This document shows, piece by piece, positions 1 to 6,077 of a stretch of 16,171 nucleotides of DNA. The stretch spans positions 1,356 through 17,526 of the forward strand of contig DMQJ01000029.1 of assembly GCA_003455715.1 (NCBI GenBank), written 5' to 3'. The first letter of the stretch is position 1; every line of letters starts with the position of its first letter. The stretch is from Acidimicrobiaceae bacterium (GTDB lineage Bacteria > Actinomycetota > Acidimicrobiia > Acidimicrobiales > Ilumatobacteraceae). The notes under the pieces were generated by a model that saw only the letters and a program-made list of their open reading frames with translations, did not search any database and was not told where the DNA came from. The translations under genes and the position numbers were made by a program.

Positions 1-738
1 GGTCATCACCTCGTCGAAGATGAGCACGGTGCCGTGTTCGGTGCACAGCCGCCGCAGTTCTTCCAGGAAGCCGGGGGCCGCGGGGATGCACCCGCCGGAA
101 CCCTGCACCGGCTCGACCACCACGCAGGCAATGGAGCCTCCTTGCGCGGCGAACGCGGCCTGCACTGCGGGCACGTCGTTGTACGGCACCATCAGGTAGT
201 CGTGCGGCACGTTGAGCGGGCCGATGCCGTGAGCGAAGCTCAGCACTCCGCCGTGGTAACCCTCTTCGAACACCAGCACCTTCGGTCGCCCGGTGATGTG
301 CAGCGCGGTGCCGATTGCCATCAGGTTGGCCTCGGTGCCCGAGTTGGTGAAGCGCACCTGCTCGACCGACTCGAATCGGCTGCACACCAACTCGGCGAGT
401 TCGATCTCCAGCGGGTGCGTGGCACCGATTGCCCACCCGCGATTCAGTTGAGCGATCACTGCGTCGCGCACTGCGGGCACCTGATGACCGAACAGACCCG
501 CCGTGTAGTTGCCCAGCAGATCGACGCAACGATGGCCGTCGACATCGACCAGCACCGGACCTTCGGCGTGTTCGACACGGAACGGGAACGGGTCGAAGTG
601 CAACACGGTGCGGGTGTTGCCCCCGGGCATCACCGTGGCCGCGGCGGCAGCCATGGCAGCTGACCGCGGGCGACGATCCGCGTACGAAGCGTGCGCGGAG
701 GCAAGGGCAGCATCGAGGTCGAGTTCAGCGGCGGGCAT
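1..738 (-). CDS. Class III aminotransferase, C-terminus beyond the window
   Basis: This is a PLP-dependent fold-type I enzyme of the class III (glutamate-1-semialdehyde aminomutase-like) group, which moves amino groups between amines or amino acids and keto acids in the cytoplasm. The first 246 codons are present. The start is ATG at 738; the gene runs off position 1. Visible motifs are PGGNTRT near residue 39, the phosphate-binding TNSGTEAN at 131-138, the PLP-stacking YHGG at 161-164, VVEPVQGSGG from 207 and the PLP-nitrogen FDEV with Asp242. The Schiff-base lysine would lie beyond the edge. It is divergent from the flavin amine oxidase, with a 73-bp gap that must hold both promoters. Family membership is clear. 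The substrate is unknown; the neighbours suggest amine or amino-acid breakdown rather than haem synthesis, which is an inference. Confidence 0.93.
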   Translation of the reverse strand, partial: MPAAELDLDAALASAHASYADRRPRSAAMAAAAATVMPGGNTRTVLHFDPFPFRVEHAEGPVLVDVDGHRCVDLLGNYTAGLFGHQVPAVRDAVIAQLNRGWAIGATHPLEIELAELVCSRFESVEQVRFTNSGTEANLMAIGTALHITGRPKVLVFEEGYHGGVLSFAHGIGPLNVPHDYLMVPYNDVPAVQAAFAAQGGSIACVVVEPVQGSGGCIPAAPGFLEELRRLCTEHGTVLIFDEVMT

Positions 739-811
739 AAGCCGAAGCTAGCCCTCGCAGCGGTCGCCATTGCACCCGCGCACGGGCCTCGGCTCCGTAC
801 CATGTCGGCCC

Positions 812-2218
812 ATGGCGACCGGCGACGACCTTCAGCACCTGAGTCGGCGGCGACTCCTTCAGGCGGGGGCAGGCGGCATCGTCGCCCTCACCACGGCGTG
901 CTCAGGCGACGACGACACGGCGACACAGGACAGCGACGGCGGCGGCGACGACACAGGGCCCACCAACGCCGGGCAGGTCGACGTGGTCGTGGTGGGGGCG
1001 GGCATCGCCGGGCTCAGTGCCGCTCGCGAGTTGGTGGCTTCTGGCCGATCGGTTGTCGTGCTCGAAGCCTCACCGCGCATTGGGGGCCGTTTGCGCACCG
1101 ACCGCACCCTCGGCGTTGCGTTCGACCTCGGGGCCAGCTGGATCCATGGGGTGGAGGGCAACCCGATCACCGCCCTGGCCGAGCAGGCGGCGGCGCCGAC
1201 GGTGGTGCTCGACTTCGGCGACGTCACCGTCTTCGACGAGGGTGGCGCCCGCCGTTCGGTGGAGGAGTTCGAAGCGGCCGAGGCTGCCTTCGAGTCGCTG
1301 CTCGAGAACGTGCTCGACGAAGGCGACGACGGCGTGTCGGTCGCCGAGGTGATCGCCGAGGTCGAGCCCGAATGGTTCGACGATCGCCACCAGGCCTTCT
1401 TCACCTCGGCGTACCTCACCTTCGACACTGGCGACCTCGACCAGTTGTCGTCGACGCTGCTCGACGAGGGCGAGGAGTTCGACGGCGACGAAGCGGTGAT
1501 GGCCGACGGCTACGACCGCATCGCCGCCTTCGTTGCCGAGGGCCTCGACATCCGCACCGGCGTTGCAGTCACCACCATCGACTCCGCTGGAGACACCGTT
1601 GCGGTCGCTGCCGGGGGCCAGACGCTGACGGCCGATCACGTCGTGGTGACGGTGCCGCTCGGCGTGCTCAAGGCCGGCGCCATCGAGTTCGTCCCGCCGT
1701 TGCCGGGCGCGCATCTGGAGGCGATCGATGGCATCGGCTTCAGCGCTGTCAACAAGTTCCTTTTCGTGTGGGACGACACGTTCTGGGACGACACCGACTT
1801 CATCGTCTACACGCCGTCGCGTCCCGACATCTTCAACTGGTTCGCCAACGTCAACTCACTCGTGCCGGGCGCCAACGCGCTGATGACGTTCGCCTACGCC
1901 GACGAGGCCCGCACATCGGAGTCGCTGACCGACGACGAACTGATCGAGTTGGCGATGACCCACTTGCGCGACATGTACGGCGACGACGTCCCCGAGCCGA
2001 CGGCGATGCTGCGCAGCGCGTGGGCCACCGACCCGTTCACCCGCGGGGCTTACTCGTTCACTGCGGTGAGCACCGACATGGATCACTTCGACATCCTTGC
2101 CAGCCCTGTGGGGCGAGTGCACTTCGCTGGCGAACACACCAGCCGCGACTACTTCTCCACCGTGCACGGCGCCCACCTCAGCGGGCTTCGAGCGGCCGCG
2201 GAGATCATCGACCCTTGA
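812..2218 (+). CDS. Tat-exported flavin monoamine oxidase family protein
   Basis: This is an FAD-dependent amine oxidase (MAO/polyamine oxidase/L-amino-acid oxidase superfamily) of 468 residues, which oxidises an amine to an imine with release of peroxide. ATG 812 is preferred over an upstream in-frame TTG at 770 because it places a twin-arginine signal at the N-terminus: SRRRLL at 11-16, a hydrophobic stretch, then Cys30. Cys30 sits in a weak lipobox, followed by an Asp/Gly-rich linker, so the mature enzyme is probably a lipoprotein outside the membrane. The dinucleotide-binding GAGIAG is at 62-67, followed by the RIGGR motif. The conserved active-site Lys of the superfamily fits Lys315 (NKFLF), and the C-terminal FAD motif FAGEHTS is at 438-444. 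Nine bp separate it from the next gene, so they likely form an operon. The substrate cannot be read from the sequence. Confidence 0.93.
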   Translation: MATGDDLQHLSRRRLLQAGAGGIVALTTACSGDDDTATQDSDGGGDDTGPTNAGQVDVVVVGAGIAGLSAARELVASGRSVVVLEASPRIGGRLRTDRTLGVAFDLGASWIHGVEGNPITALAEQAAAPTVVLDFGDVTVFDEGGARRSVEEFEAAEAAFESLLENVLDEGDDGVSVAEVIAEVEPEWFDDRHQAFFTSAYLTFDTGDLDQLSSTLLDEGEEFDGDEAVMADGYDRIAAFVAEGLDIRTGVAVTTIDSAGDTVAVAAGGQTLTADHVVVTVPLGVLKAGAIEFVPPLPGAHLEAIDGIGFSAVNKFLFVWDDTFWDDTDFIVYTPSRPDIFNWFANVNSLVPGANALMTFAYADEARTSESLTDDELIELAMTHLRDMYGDDVPEPTAMLRSAWATDPFTRGAYSFTAVSTDMDHFDILASPVGRVHFAGEHTSRDYFSTVHGAHLSGLRAAAEIIDP

Positions 2219-2227
2219 GGTGACCGA

Positions 2228-3460
2228 ATGAACAGCAGCACAGGTCTCGACAGCAGTGGTCTCGACAGCACTGAGAGCAGGCACTCGCTCTACCTGCAAC
2301 GGCTGGCCAACACGCGGCGATGGATGAGCCGCCTCGACGTACCGGTGATGCTGGTGCGCGACCCGTTCAACGTGCTCTACATCACGGGCGCTACCAACAT
2401 GACGGTGTTCAACCTGTGCGTGCCGGCTCGCTACCTGCTGGTGATCGCTGAGGGGCCGGTGGTGCTCTTCGACTACTTGGGTGGCGAGCACCTGGCAGCC
2501 GGGCTGCCCACCATCGACGAGATCCGCATTGCCCGTGGCCTCAGCCACGTCAGCAGCAACGGAAGCGTGGCCGCCGAGTGCGCGGCGATGGCGGCCGAGG
2601 TCGCCTCGCTGGTGCGCGACCACGGTGGGCCGGGCACCCAACTCGGTCGGCTGGCAGTCGACAGCCTTCCCTTCACCGCTGTCGACGCGTTGCGCGCCAC
2701 AGGCTTCGAGGTCACCGACGCCGACCCGGTGATGAGCAGCGCCCGCCGGGTGAAGCTGCCGATCGAGATCGAGTACATGCGCGAGGCCTCACGTCGCACC
2801 GTCGCCGCGGTGCAGGCGATGGAGGCCGCGCTCGAGCCCGGGATCACCGAGGTGGAGTTGTGGAGCCGCTTCCTCGGCGACCTCATCGCTGGCCATGGCG
2901 AGTTCGTCTCCACCCGGTTGCTGGAGAGCGGGCCGAAGACGTTCCCGTACTTTCAAGAGTGCGGCACACGGGTGATCGACGACGGCGACCTGGTGTGCTT
3001 CGACACTGATGCCATCTCGTTCGAGAGTTACTCGTGCGACTTCTCGCGCACGTTCCTGGCGGGCGAGCGGCCAGCGACCGCCGAGCAACGGTCGCTCTAC
3101 CAGCGAGCCCATGAACAGCTTCGCCACAACGTCGCGCTCATCGGCCCGGGCGTGAGCTTCGAACACGTCGCCCGCAACGCCTGGCCCGTGCCGGAAGAGC
3201 ACCGCGACAGCCGCTACTACTGCATCGGCCACGGCCTCGGCATGATCGGCGAGTATCCCAACCTGCCGTTCCACACACCCGGTGTGCCGTACCCGCTCGA
3301 CGACGCGTTCGAGCCCGGCATGGTGTTCTGCGTCGAGAGCTACATCGGGTCGCGGGCCAGCGGCCAGGGCGTGAAGCTCGAAGACCAACTGCTCATCACC
3401 GAGACCGGCGTGGAGATCATGAACGACTACGCGTTCGACGACCGCCTACTCGGCCAGTAG
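2228..3460 (+). CDS. DddP-like M24-fold metalloenzyme with altered active site
   Basis: This 410-residue protein has the creatinase/prolidase (M24, pita-bread) fold and resembles the DMSP lyase DddP more than a peptidase. The start is ATG 2228, with GAGG just upstream overlapping the previous stop. Candidate ligands are Asp259, Asp261 (FDTD), Asp271, His335 (GHGLG), Glu370 (CVES) and Glu385 (KLEDQ). From memory, DddP uses Asp295, Asp297, Asp307, His371, Glu406 and Glu421; each differs from ours by exactly 36. Tyr330 likewise matches DddP Tyr366. The position of Asp377, the proposed catalytic base of DddP, is Gly341 here (GLGMIGEYP). It is therefore a DddP relative, but canonical DMSP cleavage is doubtful. 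A hydrolase or lyase acting on a product of the neighbouring amine-processing enzymes is possible. No signal peptide is seen, so it is probably cytoplasmic. Confidence 0.88.
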   Translation: MNSSTGLDSSGLDSTESRHSLYLQRLANTRRWMSRLDVPVMLVRDPFNVLYITGATNMTVFNLCVPARYLLVIAEGPVVLFDYLGGEHLAAGLPTIDEIRIARGLSHVSSNGSVAAECAAMAAEVASLVRDHGGPGTQLGRLAVDSLPFTAVDALRATGFEVTDADPVMSSARRVKLPIEIEYMREASRRTVAAVQAMEAALEPGITEVELWSRFLGDLIAGHGEFVSTRLLESGPKTFPYFQECGTRVIDDGDLVCFDTDAISFESYSCDFSRTFLAGERPATAEQRSLYQRAHEQLRHNVALIGPGVSFEHVARNAWPVPEEHRDSRYYCIGHGLGMIGEYPNLPFHTPGVPYPLDDAFEPGMVFCVESYIGSRASGQGVKLEDQLLITETGVEIMNDYAFDDRLLGQ

Positions 3461-3498
3461 CGGCTACCTCGGCCCAGGTGTGCGCCGCGGCGACAGCG

Positions 3499-3568
3499 TG
3501 CCCGGGGCGGGGGTCGAACCCGCACAGCCTTGCGGCCAAGGGCCTTAGACAGCTCCCATTCGTCCGGC
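3499..3568 (-). ncRNA. tRNA-like structure (3' half tRNA-like, not a canonical tRNA)
   Basis: Read on the minus strand, the 3' end has a perfect T arm: stem GCGGG/CCCGC at 3507-3523 with loop TTCGACC. It is followed by CCCGGGC, a discriminator A, and no encoded CCA. Before it is a hairpin CCTTG/CAAGG with a 4-nt loop (3528-3541), like the long variable arm of a Leu-type tRNA. A matching 5' acceptor strand GCCCGGG is absent; only GCCGGAC (3562-3568) pairs partly. No clean anticodon arm with U33 can be drawn. It is best read as a tRNA fragment at an integration boundary or a tRNA-like RNA. Confidence 0.6.
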
Positions 3569-3664
3569 TGGGGGTCTCTGATCCTCCGGCTGCGCTGTGA
3601 TCTGGAGGTTCCGTCCGTCCCGTCCGTGGAGTGTTCTCCCGCATTCCGCCGTGTCGTCCAGTCC

Positions 3665-3683
3665 TGTGCACACCGTGTGCACA
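3665..3683. promoter_or_regulatory. Perfect 9-bp inverted repeat with 1-nt spacer
   Basis: The arms TGTGCACAC and GTGTGCACA flank a single C. The palindrome marks the outer end of the left repeated unit. It is conserved in weakened form at 11580-11598. Its symmetry suits a dimeric DNA-binding protein such as a regulator or a recombination factor. The role is inferred. Confidence 0.55.
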
Positions 3684-3730
3684 CGAACCTCATCCGACGA
3701 GCGTCTCGTGGACAGTTCGTTTCCGGGGGT

Positions 3731-4930
3731 TCAGGAGCTCGCGTTCTCGATGATGGTTTGCGCGGTCTGTAGTTCTTCGTCGAGCTCGGCGCGGACCCGT
3801 TGGACGTGTTGGGCATGTTCGGTGATCCACTGGTCGACTGCGGCTTGGTCGAGGTCTAGCCAGTGGATTTCGCCGCGCAACTGGTTCTCGAGTGCTGCTG
3901 CTTTGGAGTAGGCCTCTTCTCCCGGGCCGTGCACGGCACGGTAGGCGTCGGCTTGGCAGCCGCCGATCTGCTCGTCCGCCCCACCGAAGAGAGCAGCGTC
4001 GAAGTCGGGGTTGGCGGCGACCTGTTGATCGTGCCACCGCTCCCACTCATCCCAGGTGCCTCCGGTCCCGGCCGCATCGTTGGGTCGCGCTCGGTACTCG
4101 TAGCCGACTTGGGCCATGCAGTTCTCGATCACGATTTCTCGAGCAGCGAAGACGGCAGCGAAGTACTCCTGGCTGGGTGCCAGCGCTTGCAGCGATGCCG
4201 TTGGTGTGGGCGCAACGGTGAGTTGCTCGCCGGCGAGCACGCTCGGGACGGCCCGGGCGAGCAGCCGTGCCACGTCGGCGAAGCTGTCGGCGCCGCCGAT
4301 CGCGTCGACGTCAGCTTGCTCGGCGCTGACGCGCACCAGCGCCCGTGGGGTCACAATCGATGCCGATCGCGTCGGCGGAGCGTCGCTGACGAACAGCGTT
4401 CCTTCTGCGACGGGCTCGCCGACGGCCGTGGCGCCGGCGACGCCGCGTTGCCATCCGACGTCGTCGGAGTACTCACCTGGCGCCCAGGGGATTACTTCGA
4501 ACAACAGCGAGCCGGCATCGAGTGTCGCAGCCACAGCGGTGCTTCCAGCCTGACCGGCCCCTTCGGCAGCGTGTTGGATCGGGTACGGCCACCCGACGGC
4601 CTGCAAGGTGGCCGAGACAGCGGCCTCCCACGCGTCTGTCTGCACCGTCGGGCGGACACTGGCGGGCGCGGCGCTGATGGCAGCTGCCTCGGTGGTCGGA
4701 GAGGCGACCGGAGCCGGCGAGGCGGGATCTCGAGCGACGAACACGAGCGCGCCGAGTGTGCCGCCAACCATCCCGACGGCGAGCACCGCTCGCCCGGCGT
4801 TGTGGCGGCGGGCGGGTCGGCGGAAATCCCCGCTGGTCAAGGGATGTGGGGCAGCGAGGACACGGTCGAGATCATCGACGGCCGCATCGAAGCGGACGTC
4901 GAGCCAGTCATCGGTGTGCAGGTCAGCCAT
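3731..4930 (-). CDS. Membrane-anchored anti-sigma-like protein (pair 1)
   Basis: This 399-residue protein is encoded 2 nt after the stop of an ECF sigma factor gene, so it is its probable anti-sigma factor. The start is ATG 4930. A short N-terminal cytoplasmic part (about 1-46) is followed by one membrane segment near 47-66, a Pro/Ala/Thr-rich linker and a large external part. There is no HxxxCxxC zinc motif in the N-terminal part. The external C-terminal region has two cysteines, Cys271 (ENCMAQ) and Cys325 (GGCQAD), which could form a disulfide. It ends in a charged, probably helical tail. The function is inferred from gene order and topology; I recognise no named domain. The gene ends 46 nt from the palindrome of the left tRNA-like unit. 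Confidence 0.75.
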   Translation of the reverse strand: MADLHTDDWLDVRFDAAVDDLDRVLAAPHPLTSGDFRRPARRHNAGRAVLAVGMVGGTLGALVFVARDPASPAPVASPTTEAAAISAAPASVRPTVQTDAWEAAVSATLQAVGWPYPIQHAAEGAGQAGSTAVAATLDAGSLLFEVIPWAPGEYSDDVGWQRGVAGATAVGEPVAEGTLFVSDAPPTRSASIVTPRALVRVSAEQADVDAIGGADSFADVARLLARAVPSVLAGEQLTVAPTPTASLQALAPSQEYFAAVFAAREIVIENCMAQVGYEYRARPNDAAGTGGTWDEWERWHDQQVAANPDFDAALFGGADEQIGGCQADAYRAVHGPGEEAYSKAAALENQLRGEIHWLDLDQAAVDQWITEHAQHVQRVRAELDEELQTAQTIIENASS

Positions 4931-4932
4931 GG

Positions 4933-5454
4933 TCAGCGCTCCAGTCGTGTCGCCAGCGTTGCTCTGGCTCGTTGCAGATGGGTCTTCACGGTCGCCTCGG
5001 AGAGACCGAGCAGCGCCGCGATGTCCGCCGTCGTTCGTCGCTCGACGTAGTGCAGGGCGATCACTTGCGCTTGTCGTTTCGGGAGTCGACGGACCTCGGC
5101 CCAGAGATGCTCGTGCTCGATCGACGCCTCGTCGTCGTAGCGGTCCACGCGGCGACGTCGCACCAGAGCATCGGCTTCGACCCGTGCCCACCGCCGCAGC
5201 GACACCGCACGATTCGCGACGACCCGACGCACCCACGCGCCCGGGTCGTCGTACCCGCCGATGTCGCGCCAGCGGCGATACGCAGCGACGAACGCCTCCT
5301 GCGCCAGGTCCTCAGCGGCCGACCGGCGACCCGTCAGCACGTACGCCAACCCGACAACCGGACGCAGTTCACGGCGATAGAAGACGTCGAACGGTTCGAT
5401 CACCAGCCCGACGAGATCGACCGTGCCATCACCGGGCCGATCTGCATGCTCCAT
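4933..5454 (-). CDS. ECF (SigE-family) RNA polymerase sigma factor, pair 1
   Basis: This is a 173-residue extracytoplasmic-function sigma factor with regions 2 and 4 only. Region 2 includes the characteristic AAEDLAQEAFVAAY. Region 4 includes LPKRQAQVIALHYVERRTTA and the helix-turn-helix around LLGLSEATVKTH. The chosen start is ATG 5454, which has GGAG 6 nt upstream; an in-frame ATG at 5469 is the alternative. The frame stays open further upstream, but the added sequence is arginine/proline-rich and unlike the family. It would direct polymerase to a stress-type regulon and be held inactive by the membrane protein encoded just downstream. It is divergent from the second sigma gene over about 130 bp, so the two may share a control region. 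Confidence 0.92.
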   Translation of the reverse strand: MEHADRPGDGTVDLVGLVIEPFDVFYRRELRPVVGLAYVLTGRRSAAEDLAQEAFVAAYRRWRDIGGYDDPGAWVRRVVANRAVSLRRWARVEADALVRRRRVDRYDDEASIEHEHLWAEVRRLPKRQAQVIALHYVERRTTADIAALLGLSEATVKTHLQRARATLATRLER

Positions 5455-5585
5455 CGCCAACTCCGACATCACGAGTAACTCGCACGGCTCGGTGATCCGG
5501 ATGACACGACCGACATCTTCGTCGCCACCTGTTGGCGAGCGAGTTCGCTGCCGCGGATTCCGGGCGCTGGCGGGTCGTAGCGTTG
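5455..5585. promoter_or_regulatory. Divergent intergenic region between two ECF sigma genes
   Basis: This gap of about 130 bp must carry the promoters of both divergent sigma operons. I can see AAC-type and GTC-type words on the minus strand that could form an ECF promoter, but no pair is convincing. If the upstream start of the rightward gene (5532) is used instead, the region shrinks accordingly. Confidence 0.45.
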
Positions 5586-6077
5586 ATGGGAGTGTTCCAC
5601 CAACCGCCTGACCTCGACGACTTCGAGGCGTTCGTCGAGCGGGTGAAGCCGACGCTCCTGCAGGCGCTCGTTGCGACGTACGGTCCGGTCGACGGGCGTG
5701 AAGCGACCGTCGACGCACTGAGCTGGGCGTGGGAGCACTGGGATCGGCTGGCTGACGTCAATCATCCGGTCGGGTATCTCTACCGAGTCGGGCAATCCGC
5801 GACCCGCCGGTTCCTGCCCCGGCCTGTCCCTGCGCGACTCGCTGAGATCCTGGAGACGCGCTTCCCGGACGTGGAGCCGGGCTTGTTGCCGGCGCTGGCC
5901 CGGTTGTCGGAGCAGCAGCGGACGGTGGTGGTGCTCGTGCACGGCTACGGCTGGCGACAGGCGGAGGTGGCGCGGTTGCTGGGTGTCAACGCGTCGACCG
6001 TTCGGGACTACTTGAACCGGGCGCTCGATCGCCTTCGAGACGAGCTGGAGGTCAGCGATGTCAACGGCCGTTCGTGA
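5586..6077 (+). CDS. ECF sigma factor-like protein with divergent region 2 (pair 2)
   Basis: This 163-residue protein has a sigma-70 region 4 at its C-terminus: ALARLSEQQRTVVVLVHGYG, then a helix-turn-helix around VARLLGVNASTVRDYLNRAL. The N-terminal half has the helical layout of region 2 (DDFEAFVERVKPTLLQALVA). The usual DLxQExF signature is replaced by REATVDALSWAWEHW, so core-polymerase binding may differ. ATG 5586 is chosen because the family-like sequence begins there; an upstream in-frame start at 5532 adds 18 residues. Its last 20 nt overlap the next gene, a membrane-anchored anti-sigma candidate, which supports its role as a regulated sigma factor. It could instead be a sigma-like DNA-binding regulator. 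Confidence 0.82.
   Translation: MGVFHQPPDLDDFEAFVERVKPTLLQALVATYGPVDGREATVDALSWAWEHWDRLADVNHPVGYLYRVGQSATRRFLPRPVPARLAEILETRFPDVEPGLLPALARLSEQQRTVVVLVHGYGWRQAEVARLLGVNASTVRDYLNRALDRLRDELEVSDVNGRS

Larger units (their letters stand above)
3498..3685 (-). repeat. Left copy of a ~189-nt unit ending in a tRNA-like 3' half
   Basis: This 188-nt stretch aligns along its whole length with 11411-11600, by eye about three-quarters identical. Similarity starts abruptly at GTGCCCGGG on the left and stops just after a palindrome on the right. The 114 nt next to the tRNA-like part align without gaps. The unit holds repeated CGTCCG words (for example around 3611-3629) and the conserved word GATCTGGAG. The intergenic region 3461-3730 contains nothing else I can recognise. 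The unit could be an attachment-site end of an integrated element or a duplicated structured-RNA locus. Confidence 0.8.

Noticed and set aside
691..2223. Long arginine-rich reading frame overlapping the amine oxidase
   Set aside because: It is an out-of-frame shadow of high-GC coding DNA; the FAD-binding motifs lie in the other frame.
2228..3460. Calling the gene dddP (DMSP lyase) outright
   Set aside because: The residue aligned with the proposed catalytic Asp is Gly, and substrate evidence is lacking.
3499..3568. Annotating a complete tRNA-Leu gene here or at 11412-11483
   Set aside because: The T arm and 3' acceptor strand are good, but no matching 5' acceptor strand or clean anticodon arm can be drawn on the minus strand.
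4933..5718. Extended 261-residue form of the first sigma factor
   Set aside because: The extra N-terminus is Arg/Pro-rich, unlike the family, and runs into the divergent sigma gene; an internal ATG has a good ribosome site.
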